Source of the DNA: Selaginella moellendorffii
Lineage: Eukaryota; Streptophyta; Lycopodiopsida; Selaginellales; Selaginellaceae
Reading direction: 5' to 3'
Length of the DNA stretch: 64,000 nucleotides
Assembly (NCBI RefSeq): GCF_000143415.4
Contig: NW_003314268.1
Coordinates: forward strand, 3,299,502 to 3,363,501
A program made the position numbers and the translations under genes. Numbering within the stretch: the first letter of the stretch is position 1; every line of letters starts with the position of its first letter. Below, one piece after another: positions 45,918 through 56,893 of this stretch. The notes under the pieces are model-generated. The model searched no databases, was not told where the DNA came from, and saw nothing but the letters and a program-made list of their open reading frames with translations.

Positions 45918-46714
45918 TCACAAGAAAGCTCCAGACGTGGATGGAAATCTGGTGTCATGGGCTTTCAACTCGGCGTGGAGGGGATCGACACAGATACCAT
46001 AGTCAACTAGAGGATTGTTCTCGAGCTCCCCATCGTGTTCTTCCACAAACTCCGGAACTTCAAGCTGGTCGTCTTTTATGTAGTCCCTCAGGAACTCAAC
46101 TCTACTTACGTAGTGTAATTTCCAGTAGAGCCTGCCAAGAACAATGGAAAACACAAAAGAAATATTAGCACAGGAGTTTATTTACGTACCCGTCGCTCAA
46201 GAAGATCCTGCCGAGTGTGGCGAGGATGAGACGCGATCGAATGCCCGGGTGGACGAAGTAGACAATCTCGAGCTTCTGCCTCACGGCGGCCGGGAGCGCG
46301 GCATGGATTTGGTGCAGCGCTTTCACACCGGGGGAATTCTCGCCGCTCTGCACGCAGGTGTGGAAGTAGACGATGACGAAGCTCTCGAGCTCAAAACGCG
46401 CAAGCTTGAGCACCACGAAGCGCTGCAATCGCTGCGCGTCGATTATCGCCGCTGCAAAGGAGAGAGGAGATAAATGCCAGGGTTCGATCGGGTAGGGTGA
46501 GCTCACCGTGAAGGAATTTGCCCACGACTCGCACGATTCTCCTGCCCTGCTTGTCGCGGCCCTGGACGCGAATTAGCTGGAGCGCTTCCAGGTCATCGAA
46601 TGCGCCGCTCGCATCTGATTCCACGGCTTGAATCTCGCCCCCATCTTCCTCTTGCTCTCGGATCTCTTGCTCATCGGTTAGCACGACCACATCACCAGCT
46701 AAACCCCACCCCAT
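45918..46714 (-). CDS. Sec14/CRAL-TRIO (BCH-like) domain protein, three exons
   Basis: Lipid-binding domain protein. Exon 1 starts MGWGLAGDVVVLTDEQE at 46714 and is acidic, ending QGRDKQGRRIVRVVGKFLHG. Exon 2 continues AIIDAQRLQRFVVLKLARFE, IVYFHTCVQSGENSPGVKAL, LPAAVRQKLEIVYFVHPGIR and ATLGRIFLSDG. Exon 3 reads LYWKLHYVSRVEFLRDYI, LEVPEFVEEHDGELE, and ends PSTSGAFL. The order GRRIV, YFHSC-like, VHPGIR, F.R.FW.K-like and PEFV.EHD matches the divergent CRAL-TRIO domain of plant Sec14-like/GDAP2-type proteins. No macro domain is present. Length is about 220 residues. This is the last host gene in the window. It lies alone in AT-rich sequence yet has intact frames and short introns. Confidence 0.85.
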
Positions 46715-47099
46715 TTGCCAGACCTAAAATTTTCCCCTTGACATAGTTTAAAACTTCCATTTTTACTTTAAACAAGATAAAAAATTAATACTATTTCTGA
46801 AAATAACATATAACAGTAGTTTAGAATTATTATAAAAAAAATCATAGAAGTTAATAGTTTTTTAAAAAATGCATGTTTTATATATTTCACAAGTACTCTC
46901 TCAACCATGTAAATTATAACTTAATTTTTTAAAAAAAAGTAAAATTCTTTAAAAAATTTAAAATAAAGTTTTAAAATATCAGAGATTTTAAGAATTATTT
47001 CTGTAATAGACTATAAGTAAATAAAATAAATGTCAAAAACTCAAAATAATTATTTTTAAATTTATAATATATATGTATATATATATGTATATATATATA

Positions 47100-47130
<31 letters not shown>

Positions 47131-48479
47131 ATATGTATATGTATATATTACCCTGCCTGTAACATACTAATTATAGTACTATAGTATATGAAGCATCCAT
47201 TGAGAACTAAATTTAGTTTAGAGGTCTAAACCAAATTAATACATTTATTCCCATATCATAAGCACTCACAAATTGAAATGTAGCTAAGAATGATGCTCAA
47301 ATGTAAATAATAAACCAAGTGTATAAAACTGCCAAAAACTTTTTCTAGCCACATTATAGGGTGTAGCCATCAAATGGATGGCCCAGGTATCAATAGCTAC
47401 TAAATACATAACCATTGAATCTAATAGCTACCGACTGGTACTCATATACTAGGTTGCAATGCTACCTAGTTGGTAGTTACTAATACCTAGGCTATTTATT
47501 CAATGGCTACACTTTGTAATGTGCCTAAAGTTTTTGGCAGTATACTACAACTACCTTGTTGTTTGTTGTAGATGTCTTTTTGAATGCTGTCACATGCATG
47601 TCTGGATCTCCCATACCATTTAAGGTGGTATACTTATATTTGTTGTTACCATAATCAATACTTGTTGCTACTGTAGAGGTTGTTCTGCTTATTGTTGATA
47701 GGGTTGTTGCTAAACTGGTTGTTGCTACTACTCTACTTCTTGTGGTTGGTGTTGGCAAAGACTAGTAATCCACTTAATCCTCCTCAAATTCTTTCTCAGT
47801 ATCTGTTATTGGGCTGTTAAGTAATGGTTATTTACTCCTTTTTTCAGACTTGTGGCTTCTTTGCTCCACTTGATATCGAGCTTCTCTTTCTTTACTTTAT
47901 TGTTCATGTTTTCATTCATATTCTTTAAGATATAAATGAATTTTATTTTATATCTTTTGGATATACACTATTAGAAGGAGACAATCCTGGATTTAGTGGG
48001 TAGCCTAGTCTATCTAATGCTATCACTTAAATCTCCTCACATGCTCTCCTTTCTTAGGCAGTGCACTAAAAGATGCTAAGGCTAACATGACAACACTCAA
48101 GCTGAGTGTACTTGGAGACTAGGTCATGGATGCCTTGACTACTTGCCATAGTCCTCTTCTTTCTCCATAAATCCTTCATTATTCCCCCCCAAGGTTATAA
48201 ATGATATCTCCTTCCTCTCCTATATAATTGTGTCCTCTCCTAGAAGAGTCATCATCTTTCACTATAATCCACTCTACCACTTAAGACTTGGTCTTGGCTA
48301 CCAACTGAATATAAACACTTGATAATTTAATATGCACACTTATTATAGTTTTTGCACAAGATGGAACTTCGACCTTAATAAAAAGACAAATGCTTGACTT
48401 ATGAGTTTTATAATCCTTAAGCAATAAAGCTATACTTAATACAAAAGTCTAATGGTACCAAATTGTTCACTATTGATCA
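46715..48479. other. AT-rich decayed region
   Basis: About 1.8 kb without a gene. It holds A/T tracts, a TA/TG/GTAT microsatellite at 47066-47148, and sequence with short repeated words. An open minus-strand stretch near 47525-47758 is Thr/Ser-rich low complexity and is not taken as a gene. Confidence 0.45.
47066..47148. repeat. TA/TG/TATG microsatellite
   Basis: Compound simple repeat of AT, GT and GTAT units: TATATATATG blocks, then GTGTGTGTGTGTGT, then GTATGTATGTATGTAT and ATGTATATGTATAT. Confidence 0.9.
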
Positions 48480-49430
48480 TTAGCCTTTTAATGATATCAC
48501 TCTACTTGACTTTTACCCCTTACCATAGGTGGATGATTTGATGGATGAGTTAGGCAATAATTGATACTTCATAATCTTGGATTTATTAAAGTATTGGTAA
48601 ATCCTAATGGATGTTATAGATGTTGCTAAAATTACTTTTCACATACTTATTGGATTTCATGAGTTTGATTAGGGCTTTTGCCACATTTCAACATATAATG
48701 GACAAGATGCTCAAGGGGTTTAAAAAGTTTGATCATGCATACTATCAATGGATAATGTGTATGAATTATTGGGAGGATCACTTATGTCATATGAAATGGG
48801 TGTTACATCAACTTGAGAAGTAAATGCAAGTTTAATCAAGACTCAGGGTGTATAACCAGATCCAAAGAACATATGTCTAGTGGATGAATATTGCTAAGTT
48901 GCACAAATTGGTCACTTATTTGGTAAGGTTTGTCTCTTAGTTCTCTTAAAATATTATAGATTTTCTTTGCTATGATTTGTCATATAAGTGGTCTCATCAT
49001 TGCTAACATGCTTTTATGAAGGTTAAACAATTATTGACTACAACACTAATCTTCCAATATCTTGATTTCTCACAAAGATTTATTCTTTAAATAGATGTCT
49101 CTAATGCTAGCTTAGGTGCTAATTTGATGCAAAAATCTGGGGATATGTCATGGTAATGACATCCTATTGCTTATACTAGTCATTTACTCATAAGAAGTAC
49201 TTAGCCATATAAAATGAGTGTTTGGTAGTGATATGTGAATTTTTAAGTTCTATGCCTATCTCTATAGATTTAATACATTGGTTGAAACAAATCATATGGT
49301 AGTGACTTCAATTCTTAAGTGTAAAAAAATTTCAAAGGCATTTAACTTATTACACTATGGCACTAAGTTTGTTATGGTGTATCATCCACACTCTTTCTCT
49401 TCACAACTTGATGATGGCTAAGCAATGTAT
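48480..49430 (+). pseudogene. Fossil Ty3/gypsy pol (reverse transcriptase and RNase H)
   Basis: Plus-strand translation in broken frames shows a decayed reverse transcriptase: a PLP.VDDLMDELG-like stretch near 48520, then FHEFD and FATFQHIMDKML where gypsy elements have the palm residues. The catalytic YxDD region is replaced. At 49060-49200 the RNase H region appears as QIDVSNASLGANLMQ followed by HPIAYTS. Stops and frame changes are frequent, and AT content is far above that of the chromovirus at 50.6 kb, so this is a much older insertion. No LTRs were found. Confidence 0.65.
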
Positions 49431-50593
49431 TCTTAAAGAGTGGAGGTAATCCTTCAATTGGGGCCAATACCAAAGATGCACACTACCCAAAGGGAAGAGT
49501 GATAAATTGGCTGGTTGTAAAATGTTTTTGATGGTAGTGAGTCTTGTAATAATCCCAACTTTTTGTGTATGCTAAGAAATTTAGGTGGTGATGATATGTT
49601 GAAGTATATTGATGATTATGTTAAGTATCAATTAATAGAACTTATGTCTTATATTAACTCATAGATATCACATATCTATCACAAAGTTTTAGAGAGAGTT
49701 TGCTAGTAGTTTTTTTGGCCTTAGCTGTGCTTAGATATCTCTAAGTATATAAAAAATTATGGAAAATATCAGCAGTTTAATATTTCCATAATGCCATATA
49801 TAGGTCATTAGAACCAATTAAAATTTCACTTATGTTTGAATTGGTCATTTTCAACTTGAAAAGGTCTTTTCTACAATCCTCCATAGGGCACAATACATCA
49901 TTGCATTTTATTTCTACTCAATGGATTGAAATATATGCTTTACTTAATGCAATAGCCAACTGCATAGTTCTTGATATAAATGGTGGTTTTGCACCACAAT
50001 CTGTAGTGCATGTGGTTTTTACCTTTTATCCTATGGTAATTTACTATAGGATAACTATGAAGCAGAACCTAAACCCTCCATGTGCTATGTGTTGTATACC
50101 ACGTGTCATATGCCATATACCCAAAGGACAATAGTATTAAACCTATGTTTCAGAGCCTTGGGCCACTGAACGAAGGAACGGAGCCAAACTCCTAAGGTAG
50201 AAGCCAAGGAGCAAAGGAACCAGACCATGGAGTAACTCTTGAGCATATACCTAAAAGAGCGAAGAGATAGGAGCATAGAGCAACTTGAAATAGTCCTAGA
50301 GCATCTAACATCCCAATGCTAGGACCAACCTGCAAAATGCAGCCAAACGGAGTCTGGCACTATTTCAGAATACCAGTGGTTTAATGTAAGGATATGGATA
50401 CTCCACCAGCTAGCATCGTGTGGAGCTTGGGCTTACACTCAAGTCAAATGCAGAACAAGGACAAGCACGCAAGCAAAAACTAAACTATGCCTCAAGTTGG
50501 TTAACCATGCCTGATTTACCCACTATCCTTAGTATTAGTATACATTTGGAACCCTCCATAGCCCCCCCCTCCTGCCCCCCTCGAGGAACACAC
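49431..50593. other. Decayed sequence between two retroelements
   Basis: About 1.2 kb without an intact gene. The left part may be further internal sequence of the fossil element. 50150-50330 is rich in AAGGAGC/GGAGCC words with no recognised function. The open frame at 49832-50134 has no family resemblance. Confidence 0.35.
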
Positions 50594-51699
50594 TGTAAGG
50601 AACCAACTCCTCGAGGTGTCGTGAGTTAAAGGATCCTCGAAAGCATGAGTGAAATGATAAAGAGTTCATCGAATGGGACCAAATCTGAGATCAAGTCCAA
50701 GACCGACTCTAAGACCGAGTTCGAGATAGAGTCTGGGATCAAGTCCGAGGCCAACTCCAAGACCAAGTCCAAGGCCGAGTTCAAGACAGAGTCCGAGATA
50801 CAAAATCAGGTCTGAGACCGAGTTCGAGGTCGAGTCCGAGGTCGAGTCCGAGGTCGAGTTCGAGATCGAGTCCAAGGTCGAGTTCGAGATCGAGTATGAG
50901 GTCGAGTCCGAGATCGAGTCTAAATACTAATACAGGTTGAGCAGTGAAAGCCCAAAGCATGTGTCTCCCCGGGGGGGGGGGCACTACAGGGGTTCCAAAA
51001 GTATAGAGATAGTGAGGTCTAGGAACCAGTTTTGAAGGAACTCTCCAACGTTGCCTCCAAACTGACTTGAGGTTGAGATTGGGGCCAAGGGGCCTTGGGT
51101 GGGAGTGAGCATGGGCTCGGGTGGTGTTGGAGGGGCCACCCAAGGAAGTGCTCAAGAGTAGTTCCCACTCCCGGAAAGGAAACCGAATGTGGTGATGCTG
51201 GCTCATGTGGAGTGGTGCCCCACTTGAGTACTTTGTGGCTCATTGGTCCTCACCCTTCCTAGGGGCTTGGGCCTTCCCTTATGGGTTAGAGGTACCAATA
51301 CCAACATACCGGGCCATTAGGCCATAGTGTTTTCCCCCGGCGTCCCAAAGCAAGTGTTGCACCCAAGGCTTGGGATTTAAAAAGTCCTATGATCAAGTCT
51401 TGTTGTACCAAGGGATGTGAGGAACCTGGACGCTTAATGTGTTTGGCTTCTTGTGCTTGCAGAGAGTGTAACTGAACCTTAAGTCCAATCTAACCTAGAG
51501 AGGGGGATTATGAGAGATTTAGGAATCCGTGAATGGATGGTTAACACTTTGTTGCTCGTGTAGTGAGTAGCTGAAACCAAGTAGGAGCTGGTACAATAGG
51601 CGGGAACCTTGGCGAAGGAACGTAGATAAAGCCAAGGCTGTGTTGGTCTGATAAACGAGGTAAGTTGGCAAATGGGAAAGGAAAACTTTGTGGCTTACA
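50594..51699 (+). repeat. 5' LTR of the chromovirus
   Basis: It begins TGTAAGGAACCAACTCC and ends ...GGCTTACA, just before the primer-binding site. The matching copy begins at 56894. It contains the 12-bp-period minisatellite (about 50684-50925) and a run of G (about 50971-50981). Length about 1106 bp. Confidence 0.85.
50684..50925 (+). repeat. 12-bp-period minisatellite inside the 5' LTR
   Basis: About 20 imperfect units of the type GAGTCCGAGGTC / GAGTTCGAGATC. Because the period is a multiple of three, it stays open on the minus strand as an artificial Leu/Asp/Gly/Glu repeat, which is not a gene. Confidence 0.85.
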
Positions 51700-51700
51700 A

Positions 51701-51715
51701 TTTGGTATTGGAGCC
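51701..51715 (+). other. Primer-binding site of the chromovirus
   Basis: TTTGGTATTGGAGCC lies two bases after the 5' LTR end and is close to TGGTATCAGAGC, the site complementary to the 3' end of initiator-methionine tRNA used by many plant LTR elements. Two positions differ from that consensus. Confidence 0.75.
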
Positions 51716-51749
51716 TTTTCCTCAGTTTTAGCAAAGGATAAAGGTGGAT

Positions 51750-52940
51750 TACTAGGAGATGGCAAAGGCAAGGCATAAATGAACCAAGGCAAAGACAAAA
51801 CCTCTTCTAGAGCTAGAGTCTCTGGTTGAACAAAAGGTTATGGATGAGGAATCCTCGCATGAGGAGGACTCTAGTGAAGAAACTTCCAAACAGGAGTCTG
51901 GTGGTGAGGTTCGGTCGTCCAAGGCTCGATTGGATGTTCTCAAAGGACAATTAACATAAACCAATGCCCTCCTAAAGAGTCTTGTATGCAAGCTAAAGCG
52001 TGACAAGAAGCGAAAGAAAAAGCAAAAGACTGCGGAAGCTGGTAGCGCAAAAGGTGCGAACCCTTTGGTAAAGACTGAGGTAGAACCAAACAAGGTCGAA
52101 TAAACTGAAGTGGAATCAATTCCTCAAGCAGTTCCCAAGTACAAACCAAAGCTCTTCAAAGGAGTGAATGACTATAAAGTGGTAGAGGATTAATTTTACG
52201 ATATAGAGGACTACTTCTAAGTGTTGTAGTTACCAAGCTCGGAGAAGGTCCCATATGCAAAATTATATTTGATAGATAATGCTAAGTCTTGGTGGAGAAT
52301 GATAGAGGCCAATGAAGGACTAGTGGCCACTTGAGAAATGATGAAGGCGAGGATCTGTGCGACTTATGTTCCTTCAAATGCTACTCTGCACCTAAGGGAT
52401 GAGTTGAGTAGGATGAAGCAGATTGGAACCATTCAAGAGTATGTGAATAGGTTTATGGCAAAGAGGATATTGGTGATATGGATGCATTCCATACCTTCAT
52501 ATCAGGCTTGCAAACTTGGGCTCACGGCAAGGTGATGTATTGGAACCCGACCAACTACAAAGAAGCATTAGATATGGCTATCAAAGTGCATTTCAATGAT
52601 AACCTGCGAAAGGGGAACACGACAAGGTCGGGATCCACATTTAGCAAAGGGGCTAAACCAAAGGGGATATATGGCAAAGGGAAATTCAAGAAGCGTTTCT
52701 CTAAGAATGAGTCCTCGGGGTTCTAGAAAGGCAGATCTGGTGGCCAATGAGCAAGTACATGGGGGAGTCAAGTGAAAAGAGACAAACCTATTTATAAGAA
52801 GGTCAAGTCAGCTAGTAGCATGGGAAACAACATGTGCTTCAATTGTAGTGAAATAGGACACTTTTCAAGGGAATTTCCGAAGAAGGCCAGAGCCAATATA
52901 GCCATTAAGTCGGGTGAAATTTAAATTGAGATACGTGATC
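51750..52940 (+). pseudogene. Chromovirus gag remnant with damaged zinc knuckle
   Basis: The reading frame is broken by several stops. Recognisable gag sequence includes LFKGVNDYKVVED, AKSWWRMIEAN, LRDELSRMKQIGTIQEYVNR and a basic stretch near 52620-52720. The zinc knuckle near 52833-52880 reads CFNCSEIGHFSREF, so the last Cys of the CX2CX4HX4C motif is replaced by Phe. The region cannot make a functional capsid protein. Confidence 0.8.
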
Positions 52941-52979
52941 TAGTCCCTAGCTCAAAGTTACTCATTACACGAGCAACTT

Positions 52980-55900
52980 TGGTAGAGAGTCATTCGCGAC
53001 ATATACTAGCCCTTTGAGGGAAGCTCAGAGATAGCTTTGTTAAGATCCTTATTGACATGGGTGCTTTGGATAATTTTGTGGTTGCAGACATATTCTAGCA
53101 AGTCTAACTAACGGTGCAGCGGTTGGGTGAATCAAGGATTATAGAGTTTGTTCAAGGTAGCCAAAGCACCGATGAGGTACTTTGACAAGTGAGGGTTAAA
53201 GTAGGGACATGGAAAGTAGACATGGATTTCACTATGTTAGACATAGCGGGATTTGACATAATCTTCAGAATGGATTGGTTCAATCGGTTAGTAGTAACCC
53301 TACATGAACAAGGTAGGAACCTTGTGGTACTGGCGAATGCCTGGGGAGAACGATCTAGGGTGAAAGCCTAGGATCTAAAAGTAGGGCAATATAAGGCCAA
53401 AGACTCTTGCTTAAACTTGGTGTTCACGAGAGGACAACTCACTAAAGGAACTATGGCAGCATTTTTATGCTTACTCTCGGTGAAGAGTGATAAAAAGATG
53501 GGAACGGTAAAAGTATTTTTAGTGATCCAGCGAGTGTTAGACCAATTCCAAGATACTATGCCGAAGGAGCTATTAGCAGAGTTGCCCCCCGCATAACCAA
53601 TAAAACATAAGATTGAGCTGGTCGAGGGTGCTAAAGTGGTGGTTCATCCACCCTATTGTTTGAATGAAAAGGAGTTCAAGTGCCAATTAAAAGAGTTGGT
53701 GGACAAATGGTATGTTAGGTTGAGCAAGTTGTCGTATGGAGCATTGGTGTTATTTGTGAAAAAGAAAGATGGATCTATATGCATATGCATAGATTATTTG
53801 TTGCTCAACAAGTATACAAAGAAGAATAAGTACCCTTTGCCAAGGATTAAGGACCTGTTCGATAGGTTGGGAAAGGTAAAATACTTTTCGAGGATTGACC
53901 TAAGGTTAGAATACTACCAAATCATGGTAATAGAGGAAGATGTAAAGAACACAACCTGTTGGACAAGGTATAGGAGCTTTGAGTTTCTAGTGATGCCTTT
54001 TGGGCTGTGCAATGTGCCAGCAGCATTTTCAATGTTGATGAACCACATCTTTATACCTTATCTGGATTACTTTATGGTTGTCTATATTGACAACATCTTG
54101 ATCTGTTGCGAAACACTAAAGGAGCATGCCGAACATTTGACGGTGTTTGAGAAACTAAGGGAACATAAACTGTATGCTAAAGAGAGAAAATGTGATTTTG
54201 CTCAACAAAAGGTAAAATTTCTCAGGCATGTGGTGGGCAAGGACAGGCTCAAAGTGGACCCAGAGAAGGTCCAAGCGCTCCAGGAATGAGAGTGACAATT
54301 TAATGTACATGAGTTGAGGACGTTCTTGGGGCTATGCAACTACTATCGAAAGTTTATCAAACATTATTCGAGAGTAGCCTTGTCCTTAATGGACCAAACA
54401 GGTAAAGGGAAGATGGTATGGACAGTGGAATGCAAGGCGGCATTTGTCCACCTCAAAGGGAAGTTGAGGAAGACTCCTATATTGGCATTGCCAAACTTTG
54501 GTAAGGACTTTGAGGTAGAAATGAATGCTTCAGACTTTGCGTTGGGCACAATTTTGAAGCAAAGTAACCATCCAGTGGCTTTCTTCTCGAAGAAGTTGGA
54601 CAAGGTTCAGCAAAAGTGGCTTGCCCACGAGAAGGAATTATTTGCGGTGGTCAAGGCGCTCAAGGAGTGGCGACACTACCTTGGGAGACACTTCAAAGTT
54701 TACATAGATAATGTGGCAACAAAATATTGCTTGTCGTAGCTTGACCTAAGAGGGAAAGAAAGTCGGGGGGCCAATGCTTTGGCCGAGTTTGATTGCGAGA
54801 TTCTGTATAAACTTGGGAAGAGCAACATCGTGGCGGATGCCCTAAGTCGAAAGTCAAGCTTGAAGTTGGCAATATCTAGCGCAATAGCAACATTTTGGGA
54901 TGATATGCGGATAGCATATGAGAATGATGATTTAGCACAAGAAGTGTTGCTGAGGAACCAAGAGGCATGAGAAGCTCACCAGAGAGGTGAGTTGCCAATG
55001 AAAGGGAAAACAGGTTATGTGGAATACAATGGACCCATCTATTATAAATAAATGAGAGTGTATGTTCCAGAAGGGGAACTAAGGAAGGTAGCCTTAAAAG
55101 AGTGTCATGATAGACCTCTTGCGGGACACGGCAGAGTGCTTAAGACTATAGGCTTACTTAAAAAGAAGAATCACTAGCCAAATATGGATAAGGACGTCTA
55201 AAACTATGTAAAGACATGTCCAACATGTCAGCAAGTCAAAGTCGTGACTAAGGCTAGTGGGGGACTTGTTACAAAGCATCCTAATTCTAGATTGGCTGTG
55301 AAAATATCTTACGATGGACTTCATCACGGGACTCCCCCCAAGTGAGGGGTTTGATGCGATATTCATGGTGGTGGACTGATTTTCAAAAATGTCACATTTC
55401 ATACCCACCACAATGAAAGTGGATATTGAAGGTGTGGCAAAGCTATTCTTTGAACAAGTGGTTCGAGTGTGGGGAAGGCCAGAAGAGATTATCTCAAATC
55501 GAGATAAGATCTTCACTAGTAAGTTCTATAAAACACTCCTAGAACAGTATCGCACCAAGTTGAAATTCAGCATAGGCTATCACCCATAGATAGGTATTGG
55601 ATATTAAGTCAAGTTTGATGGCACTAACACTTCTTGACAAATGGACAAACGAAAAGGGTGAATAAGCAGCTAGAGGATTATTTACAATGGTATGTCTCAG
55701 GAGACTAGACCGATTGGGTAAGTCATTTGGGACTTGTGGAAATGTGCTATAACAACTCACCACACTTAAGTATCGGGGTGAATTCATGGGAAGTCATCAA
55801 TGGGCGAGTTATTAAAGGTCCTATAGAACTCGATGTGCCTAAGTATCATGGAGAGTTACCCGTAGTGGAGATATTCACGGTGGAAAGACTCAACATTTGG

Positions 55901-56250
55901 AATCTAGTGAGAAATTCCTTGGAACGGGCTCAACAATGGCAAACAAGGTATGTGAACCAGAAGCACCGGGACATAAAGTTTTAATCTGGGGAGAAGGTGT
56001 GGTTGAACACCAAGAACCTAAGGCTACCAAATGGGATCAATTGGAAGTTGACTCAAAGGTAAAAATGCATGTATTCCTGGAAATGAAGTAATCTTAAGTT
56101 CCTTAAGCAGATTTGCAGGGCCTTACAAGATTGAGGCATGAATCGGTAAAGTGGCTTACCGCCTCTAACTTCCTCAAGAGATAGGGAAGATGCACTCAAT
56201 GTTCCATGTGAACTTACTCAACCGTACTTTGAGGATTTGCTTAGCAAAGA
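52980..56250 (+). pseudogene. Chromovirus pol remnant: protease, RT, RNase H, integrase
   Basis: The protease has LIDMGALDNF near 53046, with Thr of the DTGA motif changed. Reverse transcriptase (53636-54289) is a long open stretch with FVKKKDGSICICIDY, YPLPRIKDLFDRLGK and FLVMPFGLCNVPAAFS. Its catalytic YxDD box reads VVYIDNIL, so one Asp is lost. RNase H (54314-54739) has MRTFLGLCNYYRKFIKHYS and WLAHEKELFAVVKALKEWRH. Integrase follows with an HHCC zinc region (HDRPLAGHGRVLK, then CPTCQQVK) and a broken core near 55260-55700. Frame changes or stops separate all parts. Confidence 0.88.
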
Positions 56251-56253
56251 CCA

Positions 56254-56490
56254 GTGAGACCTTTACCTAAGGTTATCCAAAGCGAAGAGGAATACGAAGT
56301 CGAGGCCATCCTCAATATGTGCAAGAGCAAGCGACAAGGACGTGAAGTGAGGGAGTTCCATGTGAAGTGGAAAGGATTTCCACACTTGGAAGCAACATGG
56401 GAACCAAAGAAGAACCTAGCAAATGTGCGAGATCTAGTGGAGAAATTTCTGCAAGGCAGAACTCTATGTACTTATGCAAAGTTTAATTAA
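56254..56490 (+). pseudogene. Chromodomain at the end of chromovirus pol
   Basis: An open stretch with VIQSEEEYEVEAILNMCKSK, REFHVKWKGFPHLEATWEP and NVRDLVEKFLQ. This is the chromodomain fused to integrase in chromoviruses, thought to steer insertion to heterochromatin. The aromatic cage positions are only partly conserved. It is separated from the integrase core by stops, so it is not translated as part of an intact polyprotein. Confidence 0.85.
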
Positions 56491-56609
56491 AAGTATCAAT
56501 TTGTAAAGTTGAGGAATGGCATATGTTGGGACCCAAAGGCATGCCAAAGGTAAGCTAATTAGCATGGGTTAGCTAGGTCGACTAGATGTAGAGAACTACA
56601 CCCGACTCC

Positions 56610-56705
56610 CCGCAGGGATGTTGAATTCGTAGACGTATTTTATATAGGTTGGGTTCAAGTCCCAACCCTCTAGTAAAGCAAGGCTGGGTTCAAGTCCTAA
56701 CCCCA
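56610..56705 (+). repeat. Two tRNA T-arm-like units between pol and the 3' LTR
   Basis: GGTTGGG-TTCAAGT-CCCAACC at 56647-56667 is a perfect seven-pair stem with a seven-base T loop, and a second, imperfect copy GGCTGGGTTCAAGTCCTAAC lies at 56682-56701. Both hold GGTTCAAGTCC, a match to the RNA polymerase III B box. Upstream, GGGATGTTGAATTCGTAGAC (56614-56633) resembles the 5' half of a leucine tRNA. No anticodon arm is present, so this is not a functional tRNA gene. Confidence 0.5.
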
Positions 56706-56893
56706 TACTAAGGCGTGGTGAGGTGAGGGTTATAGTGACACCTATATTCCGTTGTCATGGGCTCTTGGCCGAGGAGGATAACTTAGGCATACTACTAAGT
56801 GGGGGGATGCCCTCAGAGACATGGTCAACAAGTTGTAGAATTAAAAAGAGACGTTCAATGTGGGCATTGAACTTCTTTTATGGGTGGTAGAAT

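Noticed and set aside
47525-47758. Thr/Ser-rich minus-strand open frame
   Set aside because: Low-complexity repeat translation in decayed AT-rich DNA, without splice sites or homologous motifs.
50666-51206. Minus-strand open frames rich in Leu, Asp, Gly and Glu in the 5' LTR
   Set aside because: They arise from the 12-bp-period minisatellite, whose length is a multiple of three and lacks stops on that strand. The same artefact occurs in the 3' LTR at 56950-57253.
56610-56670. An intact tRNA gene
   Set aside because: Only a T arm and a leucine-like 5' part are visible. The anticodon arm and a paired acceptor stem are missing.
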